DNA of 64,000 nt, taken from UBA7662 sp943369355 (GTDB lineage: Bacteria > Bacteroidota > Bacteroidia > UBA7662). The translations under genes were made by a program, and so were the position numbers. Location of the stretch: the NCBI GenBank assembly GCA_943369355.1, contig CALRMX020000002.1:124001-188000 (forward strand). Reading direction: 5' to 3'. How positions within the stretch are numbered: the first letter of the stretch is position 1; every line of letters starts with the position of its first letter. Below are positions 43,176-52,323 of this stretch, piece by piece. A model generated the notes under the pieces. That model did no database searches. It was not told where the DNA came from and saw only the letters and a program-made list of their open reading frames with translations.

Positions 43176-43891
43176 TAAAAATTGGGGCTCAGTACAAAAC
43201 GAGAGTAAAAATCTTCGATGTGTTCCACGGCCTCATCGGCTGTATCTACCACCTTCATCAAGTCGATGTCCGACAAGTGAATGTTGTTCTCCTTATCGTG
43301 CATGGTGTTTTTGAGCCAATCGATTAAGCCTTTCCAATATTCGCTGCCGACCAGCACAATGGGGAACTTTCCAATTTTTTTGGTTTGGATGAGTGTTAAG
43401 GCTTCAAAAAGCTCGTCGAGTGTGCCAAATCCGCCAGGAAGCACCACAAAACCCTGTGCATACTTGATGAACATGAGTTTGCGCACGAAGAAATAATCGA
43501 AATTGATGAGCTTGTCGCTGTCGATATACGGATTGCTGAATTGCTCAAAAGGCAGGTCGATATTCAAGCCCACCGACTTACCGCCAGCCAGCTTAGCTCC
43601 TTTGTTGCCCGCCTCCATGATGCCCGGTCCACCTCCTGTGATGACACCGTAACCCTTTTCGGTGAGTTTGGCGCCAATTTCTTCGGCAAGTTTGTAGTAC
43701 GGATTATCGGGCTTGGTACGTGCCGAGCCAAAAATGCTCACGCATGGACCTATGCGCGCCAACTTCTCGAAGCCTTCTACCAGCTCCGCAATAATTTTAA
43801 AAATCTGCCAGCTCGAACTGGCTTTAATTTCTGTCCATGATTTTTGCTCAAACGCACCGCGGATGAGCTCTTCTTTGTCGTCTGTCATCAT
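43175..43891 (-). CDS. LOG-family (TIGR00730) Rossmann-fold protein
   Basis: Member of the lysine-decarboxylase-like/LOG family (cytokinin riboside phosphoribohydrolase or nucleotide-5'-phosphatase-like activity in relatives). Family motifs: SIFGSAR, GYGVITGGGPGIMEAGNKGA and LPGGFGTLDELFEALT (PGGxGTxxE). Start: the ATG at 43891 overlaps the symporter stop (ATGA); the frame extends upstream to 43933 but this would overlap more. 238 residues. Confidence 0.9.
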   Translation of the reverse strand: MMTDDKEELIRGAFEQKSWTEIKASSSWQIFKIIAELVEGFEKLARIGPCVSIFGSARTKPDNPYYKLAEEIGAKLTEKGYGVITGGGPGIMEAGNKGAKLAGGKSVGLNIDLPFEQFSNPYIDSDKLINFDYFFVRKLMFIKYAQGFVVLPGGFGTLDELFEALTLIQTKKIGKFPIVLVGSEYWKGLIDWLKNTMHDKENNIHLSDIDLMKVVDTADEAVEHIEDFYSRFVLSPNF

Positions 43892-45342
43892 CTTTTTTCT
43901 ATCTCCTCGGTTTTGGGTAAGCGTAACAGCCACAAGCCGCCGAAGGTAAGTGCACCGTTCAGTATGAGTAGCTCAAATCCAAACGTGTACCCGCCCAGCC
44001 ATGTTTTGCTGTTGAGCTGCAAAATATAACAAATCAACGGTGATAGCACCGCCACTACCGGTACCCAGCCATCTTTTACTTTTCGCTGGGTAAAAAGCCC
44101 GAAGGCAAATAAGCCAAGCAGTGGCCCATAGGTGTAACCGGCTACTTTAAATAACTGCGTTATCAAGGCATCGTTGTGCAGCGAATGAAATAAAAGGATT
44201 TGCAAGCCAAGCACAACCGACATGCCCACATGCACCTTCATGCGTGTGCGTACGTCGCCCTTTTGCGGGGTGAAGCCCAGAAAATCGACACAAAACGAAG
44301 TGGTGAGGGCAGCCAAGGCCGAATCGGCACTGGAGTAGGCTGCAGCGATGAGCCCTATGATAAAGGTAAAGCCAGCAATGGGTGCAAAATGCTGTAAAGC
44401 CAGCATGGGAAATAGCTCGTCGGTCGACTTAGGGATGGCAATACCCTTGGTTTCGGCATAGGCAAAAAGTAAGACGCCGAGGCTCATGAATAAAAAGTTC
44501 ACCAACACCAACACCAAGCTAAACCAGAACATATTCTTCTGTGCATCGGCGAGGCTGCGGCAGCTGAGATTTTTTTGCATCATGTCTTGATCTAAACCGG
44601 TCATGACAATGGTGATAAAGGCTCCCGAAAAAAACATCTTCCAGAAATACTGAGGACTTTCCCAATCCCAAAAAAACCATTGCGAACGGGGACTTTCGGT
44701 CACCGTATTCACCAAACCCTTAAAATCAAGTTCAAGCTCTTGACCAATGATACCTATCGACAAAAGTACGGCACCTATCAGGAAGAAGGTTTGTAAAGTA
44801 TCGGTCCAAATAATGGTTTTTATGCCACTGCGGAAGGTATACAACCAGATAAGTACGATGGTAACCACCACAGTAAGCCAGAAAGGCACGCCCCAAGCCG
44901 AAAACACAAAACGATCGAGCACCATGGCTACCAAATACAGGCGAAACGACGAACCGATGGTACGCGACAGCAAAAAGAAACTGGCGCCTGTGCGGTGAGA
45001 CCAAAAGCCGAAACGCTGTTGCAGGTAGGCATAAATGCTGGTCAGGTTGAGCCGATAGTAAAGCGGCAGCAGTACACCCATGATCACCCAATACCCGAGC
45101 AAATAGCCCAAAACCAGCTGCATATAACTCATCGACTGGGTGCCCACGGTGCCCGGAATAGAGATGAAGGTCACACCCGAAAGGCTTGCGCCAATCATGC
45201 CGAAGGCCACCACATACCATGGTGCCGATTTATTGGCAAGAAAAAACGACTGATTGTCGGAATTTCGGCCTGTAAACCACGAAACGCCAATGAGCATGGC
45301 AAAATAGAGCCCAATGACCAGTAATATTAGCAAAGGTGTCAT
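43888..45342 (-). CDS. Sodium:solute symporter
   Basis: Member of the SSS family: about 13 helices, with GASLSGVTFISIPG near the N terminus (Na+ binding region), GLDQDMMQKNLS after the middle, and GFTFIIGLIAAAYSSADSALAALTTSFCVDF, typical for the family. 484 residues from the Met at 45342. The substrate is not predictable. First gene of the minus-strand operon with LOG, M23 and bcp, all overlapping. Confidence 0.9.
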   Translation of the reverse strand: MTPLLILLVIGLYFAMLIGVSWFTGRNSDNQSFFLANKSAPWYVVAFGMIGASLSGVTFISIPGTVGTQSMSYMQLVLGYLLGYWVIMGVLLPLYYRLNLTSIYAYLQQRFGFWSHRTGASFFLLSRTIGSSFRLYLVAMVLDRFVFSAWGVPFWLTVVVTIVLIWLYTFRSGIKTIIWTDTLQTFFLIGAVLLSIGIIGQELELDFKGLVNTVTESPRSQWFFWDWESPQYFWKMFFSGAFITIVMTGLDQDMMQKNLSCRSLADAQKNMFWFSLVLVLVNFLFMSLGVLLFAYAETKGIAIPKSTDELFPMLALQHFAPIAGFTFIIGLIAAAYSSADSALAALTTSFCVDFLGFTPQKGDVRTRMKVHVGMSVVLGLQILLFHSLHNDALITQLFKVAGYTYGPLLGLFAFGLFTQRKVKDGWVPVVAVLSPLICYILQLNSKTWLGGYTFGFELLILNGALTFGGLWLLRLPKTEEIEKR

Positions 45343-45431
45343 GCAACGAAAATGAGGCGAAAAACCCATTTACCCAAATGAAATCGAGAGAATGGTGGTA
45401 TTGCAGAATTATGTAAATTGAACTAAAAAAC

Positions 45432-46424
45432 ATGCGGTACCTTCTTCTATTTCTGATGATGAGCTCAGCGGCTACAGCACAGCTTGGCAGCAAGGTGCAA
45501 TCGTTGCTACCCGGACGCTGGATAAACAACGAGTATGGGTACACCCTTGTACTCGAACTCAAGGCCGATGGTAGCGGTACCTTTGATGGCGAAACCATAC
45601 GCTATAAAATGCTCGAGAACAAACAACTCGAAATAAGTGGTGGTGGCAGCACCAACCGCTACGATTACAGTTTCGATGGGAAACAACTGCAGCTCAAAGG
45701 TGGCGATATCGAGGGTGTGATGCGTTTTGTGCGTGAAGGGCAGCAGCAGTCTGCACCCAATGCCGAAACCACCCCCGTTCCGGTAAGTGCTACCGGACTT
45801 GTTGGCAGTTGGCAAGGTCACGGCGAAACCGTACGCTTTTATGCCAATGGCAAATGCAGCTTTCAGGGCATGGAGTTCAACTATCAGCAAAAAGGGAATC
45901 AACTTATTTTCAGCACCCAGCAAGGATCGGTTCAAGCCGACTACCAACTGGAAGGTGATCGTTTGACGATGATCCTCAACGGCCAAACCTATCGTTATTC
46001 ACGTGAAGGGAGTGGGCAAGCGAATGGTGTCGCACCTAGCTCAGGCGCATCCCGCAACCCTGCTGAATTAGCCGGCAAATGGTGCTATGTGTACGTTCAA
46101 AATGTTACCACCAACAGCGGTGGGGGTACTGGCGGAAGTAGCAGCGAAGAATGTATCGTTATTCAGGCCGACGGCAGTTATACGTTCAATTCCGAGCGAT
46201 CGATGAGCACCAATACCGAAGGTTACTGGGGTGGTACCAATTCCTCCTCGAGCGACCAAGGCAGCTGGTGGGTCGAAAACGGACGATTGTATTACCGCTC
46301 AGCGCGAACCGGCCAACAAGGTTCTTTTGCCCTCGAAAAGGTAAACCACCCCCGCAATAACGACCCTATGTTGGTGCTCGATGGCAAAACCTATGTAACG
46401 CAATACCAGAAGGCACCGTGGTAG
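45432..46424 (+). CDS. Exported protein with three lipocalin-like repeats
   Basis: A 330-residue secreted protein. Signal peptide RYLLLFLMMSSAATAQ. The body is three repeats of about 80-120 residues, each opening with a G-x-W motif (LLPGRWINN, LVGSWQGH, LAGKWCYV) and containing a short strand pattern (ADGSGTF, ANGKCSF, ADGSYTF) and a late QLEI/QLIF/RLYY strand. This resembles small lipocalin/DUF5640-like modules. No named family found. Between repeats 2 and 3 is a Gly/Ser-rich linker. Followed 36 bp later by recR, which has its own promoter box. Confidence 0.75.
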   Translation: MRYLLLFLMMSSAATAQLGSKVQSLLPGRWINNEYGYTLVLELKADGSGTFDGETIRYKMLENKQLEISGGGSTNRYDYSFDGKQLQLKGGDIEGVMRFVREGQQQSAPNAETTPVPVSATGLVGSWQGHGETVRFYANGKCSFQGMEFNYQQKGNQLIFSTQQGSVQADYQLEGDRLTMILNGQTYRYSREGSGQANGVAPSSGASRNPAELAGKWCYVYVQNVTTNSGGGTGGSSSEECIVIQADGSYTFNSERSMSTNTEGYWGGTNSSSSDQGSWWVENGRLYYRSARTGQQGSFALEKVNHPRNNDPMLVLDGKTYVTQYQKAPW

Positions 46425-46448
46425 GCAACAAAATGCCGGTGCAAAGCG

Positions 46449-46456
46449 TATTTTTG
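46449..46456 (+). promoter_or_regulatory. -7 promoter box of recR
   Basis: TATTTTTG, a perfect match, 4 nt before the ATG at 46461. Confidence 0.55.
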
Positions 46457-46460
46457 AAAC

Positions 46461-47069
46461 ATGAATTATCCGTCGGGACTGATTGAGTCGGCTGTAAATG
46501 CCTTTTCGCGTTTTCCGGGCATTGGCCGCAAATCGGCGCTCCGCCTCACCTTGTATTTGCTGCGGCAGCCAGCCGAAGAAGCAGCACAGCTGGCACAAGC
46601 CATCAACGACCTGCGTACGAAAGTGCAATATTGCGGCACCTGCCACAACATCAGCGACGAACCCACCTGCCGCATTTGCGCCAGCAAAAGCCGCGACCGC
46701 AGTACCGTTTGCGTGGTGGCCGACTTAAGAGACGTTATTGCCATTGAAAATACGGGGCAATACAACGGACTTTACCACGTTTTGGGTGGTCTTATTGCCC
46801 CTATGGAAGGTATTAGTCCCGACCAACTCAAAATTCAGTCGCTGGTCGACCGCGTAAACAGCGGAGAAGTAAAAGAGATTTTGCTAGCCCTCAGCGCAAC
46901 CATGGAAGGCGACACCACTGGCTTTTATCTTTCCAAAAAGCTGCAGGGTCAAGCGGTTCGCATCAGCACCATTGCCCGCGGTATTGCCATCGGTGGCGAG
47001 CTCGAGTATGCCGACGAAGTAACGCTAGGCCGCTCTATCCTCAACCGTGTACCCTTTGGAGGTAGTTGA
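46461..47069 (+). CDS. recR: Recombination protein RecR
   Basis: RecFOR pathway factor for loading RecA at gaps. N-terminal HhH (FPGIGRKSALRL), four-cysteine zinc finger (CGTCHNISDEPTCRIC), Toprim domain (VVADLRDVIAIENTGQY), and C-terminal GELEYADEVTLGRSI. 202 residues. Followed 2 bp later by the glycosyltransferase. Confidence 0.97.
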   Translation: MNYPSGLIESAVNAFSRFPGIGRKSALRLTLYLLRQPAEEAAQLAQAINDLRTKVQYCGTCHNISDEPTCRICASKSRDRSTVCVVADLRDVIAIENTGQYNGLYHVLGGLIAPMEGISPDQLKIQSLVDRVNSGEVKEILLALSATMEGDTTGFYLSKKLQGQAVRISTIARGIAIGGELEYADEVTLGRSILNRVPFGGS

Positions 47070-47071
47070 TT

Positions 47072-49003
47072 ATGCGGTTGTCGGTCGTAATTGTTAGCTA
47101 CAACGTAAAGTACTTTCTCGAGCAGGCGCTGCGCTCGGCCCTGAAAGCTTGTGAAGGTATCGAAGCCGAGCTGTGGGTGGTCGACAACCAGAGTAGCGAC
47201 GGTTCGGTGGAGATGGTTCGTGAGAAGTTTCCGACCGTAAAGCTCATTGCAAACACCCAGAATGTGGGCTTTAGCAAGGCCAACAACCAAGCCATGCGGG
47301 AGGCCAAAGGCGAATACATTCTGCTACTCAACCCCGATACCGTGGTTGCGGAAGACTGTTTTACCGCTTGCCTTCAATTTTTAGACGAACACCCCAAGGC
47401 TGGAGGCTTAGGCATACGCATGCTCGATGGCAGCGGCAACTTTTTAAAGGAATCGAAGCGCGGGCTACCCACCCCTGAGGTGGCTTTTTACAAAATATCC
47501 GGCCTCTCTTCGTTTTTTCCGAAAAGCAAACGGTTTGGCCGCTATCACTTGGGTTATCTCGACGAGCATGCCAACCACCCCGTTGATATTCTTGCCGGTG
47601 CTTTTATGCTCATGCGTGCTTCGGTGCTGCAAGAAATTGGTTTGCTCGACGAGAAGTACTTCATGTATGGAGAAGACATCGACCTGAGTTACCGCATTCG
47701 ACTGGCCGGCTACGAAAACTGGTACTTTTCGGGAAGTAGCATCATTCATTACAAAGGTGAAAGCACCAAAAAAGACAGCGTGAACTATGTGCGGGTGTTC
47801 TACCAAGCCATGGCCATTTTTGCCCGGCAGTACTTCAGCCCCAACCATGCCCGCGTGTTTGGCATGCTCATTCAGTTTGGCATTGTATTCCGAGCAGCCA
47901 TAAGCGTATTAAAGCGCTGGAGTAAGCTGTTTTTTAATCCCGTGCTCGATGTGGTTTTGATTTTTGCAGGCATGTATTGGCTTACCGATTTCTGGGAAAA
48001 CAACGTAAAAGCCGACGAAGGGCTGGTGTATCCTGCCGTTTTTCGCCAAACGATACTACCGGTATTCACCTTAATCTGGGTACTTGCCGCGTACTTTAGC
48101 GGAGCTTACGATAAGCCGTTCCGACCTTCGAAGCTTATACGTGGACTGCTTGCAGGCACCATGCTCATTGCGGTAGCCTATGCTTTTTTTCCGCCAGAAC
48201 TACGCTTTAGCCGGGGCTTGATACTTGCCGGGACAGCCGCAGCCATCAGCACTACCTTACTGGCTCGTGTGCTCATTTCGTTGCTTGTGCATGGCCAAGC
48301 CTTTCCGGGTCGTGGCGGTGTAAAACGCACCCTCGTTGCTGGCGATGCGCAAGAGCTCAACAGGGTGCATGGCATTTTGCAGCGGGCGGGGATAAACAGC
48401 AAGTTTATTGGATTTGTATCGCCCAATGTGCAGGACCAACAGGAGGAGTTTTATCTGGGTAAGCTCACCGATTTAGACAAAGCCATTTTGGCCTTTAAAC
48501 CCAGCGAGTTGATATTTTGCGGCGACAACCTCAGTTATCGCGAAATTATCGGTTGGTTCGATCGTTTGCAGGGGCAGGTTGACGAGCTCAAAATTGTTCC
48601 GCCTGGAACCGACTATGTGATAGGTAGCCACCATGTAGATTATCCCGGCGATTTGTATACGCCTGATTTTAATTTACAATTGAATCAACCAGCGGCAAAG
48701 CGCAACAAACGTTTGATGGACCTATTGCTTGGAAGTGTGCTTTTGTTGCTTTGGCCTGCATTGTTTTGGCGCTACCCCGCAAGCTGCCGAACGGCATGGC
48801 CACTGCTCTTGGTGCTTTTTGGCCAGAAAACCCTGGTAGCCTATCCACCCACCGAACGTTTGCCCCGTTTAAAAGCAGGCTTGTTCGATCCAGCGAGAGG
48901 CGAATTTCCGGCCCGCATCAAAGCCAGAATTTACAGCCTCTACGCCAAAGACTACACCGCCATGGATGATTTACGGTTGGTGCTGGAGTATTTGGTGAGG
49001 TGA
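47072..49003 (+). CDS. GT2 glycosyltransferase fused to a WcaJ-like, apparently truncated sugar-transferase region
   Basis: A 643-residue fusion. About 1-260: GT2 glycosyltransferase (VVIVSYNVKYFLEQAL, VVDNQSSDGS, LLNPDT for the DxD site). About 280-400: membrane helices. About 410-525: Rossmann-like domain as in polyprenyl-phosphate sugar transferases (RTLVAGDAQELNRVHG). About 555-643: a hydrophobic KRNKRLMDLLLGSVLLLLWP segment matching the start of the sugar-phosphotransferase domain but without its catalytic core. Likely in surface polysaccharide or O-antigen synthesis. Start at 47072; TTG at 47066 is less likely. Confidence 0.8.
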   Translation: MRLSVVIVSYNVKYFLEQALRSALKACEGIEAELWVVDNQSSDGSVEMVREKFPTVKLIANTQNVGFSKANNQAMREAKGEYILLLNPDTVVAEDCFTACLQFLDEHPKAGGLGIRMLDGSGNFLKESKRGLPTPEVAFYKISGLSSFFPKSKRFGRYHLGYLDEHANHPVDILAGAFMLMRASVLQEIGLLDEKYFMYGEDIDLSYRIRLAGYENWYFSGSSIIHYKGESTKKDSVNYVRVFYQAMAIFARQYFSPNHARVFGMLIQFGIVFRAAISVLKRWSKLFFNPVLDVVLIFAGMYWLTDFWENNVKADEGLVYPAVFRQTILPVFTLIWVLAAYFSGAYDKPFRPSKLIRGLLAGTMLIAVAYAFFPPELRFSRGLILAGTAAAISTTLLARVLISLLVHGQAFPGRGGVKRTLVAGDAQELNRVHGILQRAGINSKFIGFVSPNVQDQQEEFYLGKLTDLDKAILAFKPSELIFCGDNLSYREIIGWFDRLQGQVDELKIVPPGTDYVIGSHHVDYPGDLYTPDFNLQLNQPAAKRNKRLMDLLLGSVLLLLWPALFWRYPASCRTAWPLLLVLFGQKTLVAYPPTERLPRLKAGLFDPARGEFPARIKARIYSLYAKDYTAMDDLRLVLEYLVR

Positions 49004-49190
49004 GCTATTTCAAATAGTATAGCTATTACCAATTGTATACCCTTGTGATTTGCACTGCGCTTCTTGGCTTTTATCAGCTCTAGCATGAACTAATAAATTC
49101 AACAGGAAATTAGCCATTTCGTTGATTACTATACCAAATTCATTGTAAATGACTTAAGGCGTTTTATAGTTTGTTTATCTAATACATTCC
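49004..49190. other. AT-rich intergenic region
   Basis: 187 bp, AT-richer than the flanks, no gene or clear terminator. It marks the start of the compositionally different patch. Confidence 0.4.
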
Positions 49191-49556
49191 CTATTGCGCA
49201 GATAAAAATATCAACAAAATTGACCCCAAGTAATAACAATACCCCCAGAATAAGTACAGTCTTCTTAGCTTAAATGCACCTGTAGAAAATTTCGTTACTA
49301 TTTGCCGTGCTCGCTTCCTAAAAATTAGGTATATCGAAGCAAATGTAAAAACTAAAATAAGAAGCATCTTTAAATCAGTTAATTCTACTGGTAGAATTTC
49401 CAATTTACTCAGTGAAATTACATCAAGAATAATAATAATACCTAAAAATAACCCTCCTCCCTGATACTCATCGGGTATTCGGTTAGAGCGTAAGTCGTAT
49501 TTTAAGAAACAAGAAAACCTGAACGCCAGGTAGTATAAAGCATCAAATAATATCAT
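49191..49556 (-). CDS. Small membrane protein, unknown
   Basis: A 121-residue protein with three hydrophobic stretches (LFLGIIIILDVISL, LLILVFTFASIYLIF, YYLGSILLIFLSA). No family recognised. It overlaps the TPR lipoprotein gene (49543-49556) and is AT-rich, as expected of an acquired block. Candidate cargo or immunity gene of the RHS remnant. Confidence 0.55.
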   Translation of the reverse strand: MILFDALYYLAFRFSCFLKYDLRSNRIPDEYQGGGLFLGIIIILDVISLSKLEILPVELTDLKMLLILVFTFASIYLIFRKRARQIVTKFSTGAFKLRRLYLFWGYCYYLGSILLIFLSAQ

Positions 49557-50028
49557 CCTCCTTTGTATTACGTATCAAGTTTTGATGTTTTTTTATTTCT
49601 TCTATAGCTTCAGCAGCAAAGGAATCAGTTCTATTAAGCACCAATGCCTCTTCAAAATAGTAAATTGCCAAAGAATCCTCCATTTGCGCAAAATAAATTA
49701 ATCCCATATTATGATAACACTTTTCCAGTTTATGCTTTAAATCCACCGCCTTCAGAAAATCAGCAAGAGCTCCTTGGTTTTGTTCCAAACTCATTTTACA
49801 TACTCCCCGTTTAAAATAATATTCTCCCACTAAAGCAGAATCTCCTTCAACCTTAATTTCTTCCAAAAGTTTTAAAGCTAGTTCGAACTTATCCTCAGAG
49901 TAATATCTCCTAGCAAGTTCAAACTTTTCATAATCTGTGGATTCAGGCGATTTTTTTTGGTTACTGGTTCTAATTTCACAAGAAGCTAAAGTCAAACTAA
50001 TCGCAAGTAAAATGTTAAGTCTTTTCAT
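49543..50028 (-). CDS. TPR-containing lipoprotein
   Basis: A 161-residue predicted lipoprotein (start at 50028: KRLNILLAISLTLASC). Contains three to four TPR-like helical pairs (YYSEDKFELALKLLEEI; YYFKRGVCKMSLEQNQGALADFLKAVD; YHNMGLIYFAQMEDSLAIYYFEEAL). Protein-binding role. It lies 7 bp after the RHS fragment, a position often used by immunity genes, but TPR proteins are common. AT-rich. Confidence 0.65.
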   Translation of the reverse strand: MKRLNILLAISLTLASCEIRTSNQKKSPESTDYEKFELARRYYSEDKFELALKLLEEIKVEGDSALVGEYYFKRGVCKMSLEQNQGALADFLKAVDLKHKLEKCYHNMGLIYFAQMEDSLAIYYFEEALVLNRTDSFAAEAIEEIKKHQNLIRNTKEDDII

Positions 50029-50035
50029 ATTAATC

Positions 50036-51046
50036 CTAATTATCCCTTTCCAATCTTGACATTGCTGATCTATAATTTTTGGCTGCCATATCATATTGCC
50101 GCCTCCAAACACTATTATCCATTCCCGTTTTCTTTAACATCAACCCTGCGTACGCCATTTGTCTTTTTGCCTCACGAGCGATATCCTTAGTCATTTGTTT
50201 AGAATCTAAAGCACTAAAAGTTAATTCACCAATCATCAATTCAGTCCCAACAGCCAAGCTTAAAGCATCTAGAGCAGCAAGTTCATACTCTTCTTTCATA
50301 AAATGATCTAGCCCACTTAAAACTGTCAACCCAATACCTAAACCCTTAACTCTGGTATTTTCATACGGCAAATTAGCCACATCGAGCGTTTTCTGAGTGA
50401 ACCTAAGCGCATCCATCATTTCATCTCTAATAGACAGCTGAGTATTTTCATTAACACTGTTGCTGACTACATTAGTATTATCCACTGTCGCCGGATCTGG
50501 GTTAGGTAAATCAACATTTAAATTAACCCATTCTCCTCTATTATGCATCCAAGCTCCTTTATCATTTTGTACTATCGCCCCTTGAGCATAAATTTCTATG
50601 GCTTCTTTTCCTTTTGGGCACCATGGGCATTTGCCATCCAAATCATTGTAAACTATTGGGCTATTCCAAAATGCATTATATGTAGACTTATCTACTTGGT
50701 TCGGATGATCTGACAACGGATCCACACTCAACCATCGGCTTATTTCTGCATCGTACCAGCGGGCACCGAAGTCGTGGTAGTTCAATCCATAACGCTGCAT
50801 ACGTTCTTTGCCGTTGAAACGATTATCGAAAACATCGGGGTTGTCGCTCTCCGACCACGGCCCAGTCATTTCTAGGCCAAACGGGTAATAATGTCCTTCT
50901 TGTAAAATTTCATTCGCCGGTCCCGCCATCGCATCTACTTTACCATTACCATTCAAGTCCGAAAACACAACTCTCGTATTACCTAAATGATCTTTAATTA
51001 CATACTCGTAGCGAACGGTACTGTCGACTTCTACGGTGAAGAATAA
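50036..51046 (-). pseudogene. RHS-family gene 3' fragment (core end plus C-terminal domain)
   Basis: The frame opens only at 51046 (stop codon at 51047-51049), with a possible GTG start at 50968. It begins at the last RHS repeat region (YEYVIKDHLGNTRVVFSD), continues through the RHS core (YYPFGLEM; RFNGKERMQRYGLNYHDFGARWYDAEISRWLSVDPLSD) and then about 230 residues of C-terminal extension, possibly a toxin tip, with CPWC at its start and Lys/Arg-rich end. Everything N-terminal of the core is missing. Frame is intact over 330 codons. It overlaps the end of trhO by 16 bp. Confidence 0.75.
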
Positions 51047-52068
51047 CTATGCACAATATTCCAACGCCCCTTGTGAAAATCACCTGTTTTGGGTCGGGTA
51101 TGCTCTTTTCGGCGAGCGCGTTGTACTTCTTCGGGCAAACTAAGCACTTCTTGGCATTCGGTTGAGCAACAACCTTGGTATTGCGCAGCACAGCTTTCGC
51201 ACTGGATAAACAATAAATGACATTCACTGTTGGCGCAGTTGGTATGGGTATCGGCCAGGGTACGACATTGATGACAATGGCTAATCACCTCGTCGCTAAT
51301 TCGCTCGCCCAAACGTTCGTCAAACACGAAGTTCTTACCAACGAATTTACTTTCGAGTCCTTTCGCCTTTACTTGCCGGGCATACTCGATGATACCGCCG
51401 TACAACTGATTCACATCCTCAAAGCCTTGATGTTTGAAGTAGGCGCTCGCCTTTTCGCAGCGTATTCCACCGGTACAATACAACAACAGCTTTTTGTCTT
51501 TTTGATCTTTCAACAAGTCGGCAACTAGTGGGAGCTCCTCACGAAATGTGTCTACATCGGGGGTTATGGCGCCTTTAAAGTGCCCTATCTCACTCTCGTA
51601 ATGATTGCGCATGTCAACCACCACGGTATTCGGATCTTCCATGGCAGCGTTAAACTCTTCGGCTGTTAAATGACGTCCTACATTCGTCACGTCGAAAGCA
51701 TTATCGTCGAGGCCGTCGGCTACAATTTTCGGGCGAACCTTGATGTTAAGTTTGTAAAACGACTTGCCATCGTCTTCTACAGCCTGTTTGATGGGCACGT
51801 GCGCAATCCATGGCCTGCTGTTGAGGTCGGCCAAAAATGCGTCGTAATTGTGTTCAGGAACACTCATTTGGGCGTTTATTCCCTCACGAGCCACGTAAAT
51901 GCGGCCAAAACAGCCCATGGCCGACCAAGCTAGAAACAAGGTATCGCGGGTAGTTTCGGGATCGTCGAGAATTACGTAACGGTAAAACGAAATGGTGATG
52001 CGCCGAAAATCTTCCGACATCAATCGGGCCCGCAACTCCGTGCGGCTCACTTTATTCTGAATAATCAT
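51031..52068 (-). CDS. trhO: Oxygen-dependent tRNA uridine(34) hydroxylase TrhO
   Basis: Rhodanese-family enzyme hydroxylating U34 of certain tRNAs (ho5U). N-terminal acylphosphatase-like region (GRIYVAREGINAQMSVP), rhodanese domain at about 130-230 with catalytic C198 in YCTGGIRCEKA, and a Cys-rich zinc C-terminal region (CHQCRTLADTHTNCANSEC). 345 residues. The last about ten codons (WNIVHSYSSP) may have been altered by the RHS junction, which starts at or close to the stop. Confidence 0.92.
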   Translation of the reverse strand: MIIQNKVSRTELRARLMSEDFRRITISFYRYVILDDPETTRDTLFLAWSAMGCFGRIYVAREGINAQMSVPEHNYDAFLADLNSRPWIAHVPIKQAVEDDGKSFYKLNIKVRPKIVADGLDDNAFDVTNVGRHLTAEEFNAAMEDPNTVVVDMRNHYESEIGHFKGAITPDVDTFREELPLVADLLKDQKDKKLLLYCTGGIRCEKASAYFKHQGFEDVNQLYGGIIEYARQVKAKGLESKFVGKNFVFDERLGERISDEVISHCHQCRTLADTHTNCANSECHLLFIQCESCAAQYQGCCSTECQEVLSLPEEVQRARRKEHTRPKTGDFHKGRWNIVHSYSSP

Positions 52069-52140
52069 AACTGCTGGTGTTAAGTTGCATGCTTAAACCG
52101 GACACAAAGGTAGATAATTCAGCCGATTTACGCTAACACC

Positions 52141-52323
52141 TCAGCGCGGCTTGACCGCAGGCTTCTTAAACCCGTAAGGGCAGTGCCGGCAACCACTCTG
52201 ACAACAGTGCCCGCGCTTGAGGTGGTAACGTTCGGTAAATACCATCAGCCCCTGCTCGTTGAAGTAAAAATCTTCGTTTTCGACCAGAGGCTGCTGGATG
52301 GTTGAGCTTGTTTTGTGCATCAT
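52141..52323 (-). CDS. DUF5522 small Cys-rich protein
   Basis: A 60-residue member of DUF5522 (DUF5522 is found widely in Bacteroidota). Pattern: ENEDFYFNEQGLMVFTERYHLKRGHCCQSGCRHCPYG, with four cysteines (CC, C, C) probably binding metal. Function unknown. Its ATG overlaps the stop of the BtuG-like gene by ATGA; last gene of the riboswitch operon. Confidence 0.85.
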   Translation of the reverse strand: MMHKTSSTIQQPLVENEDFYFNEQGLMVFTERYHLKRGHCCQSGCRHCPYGFKKPAVKPR

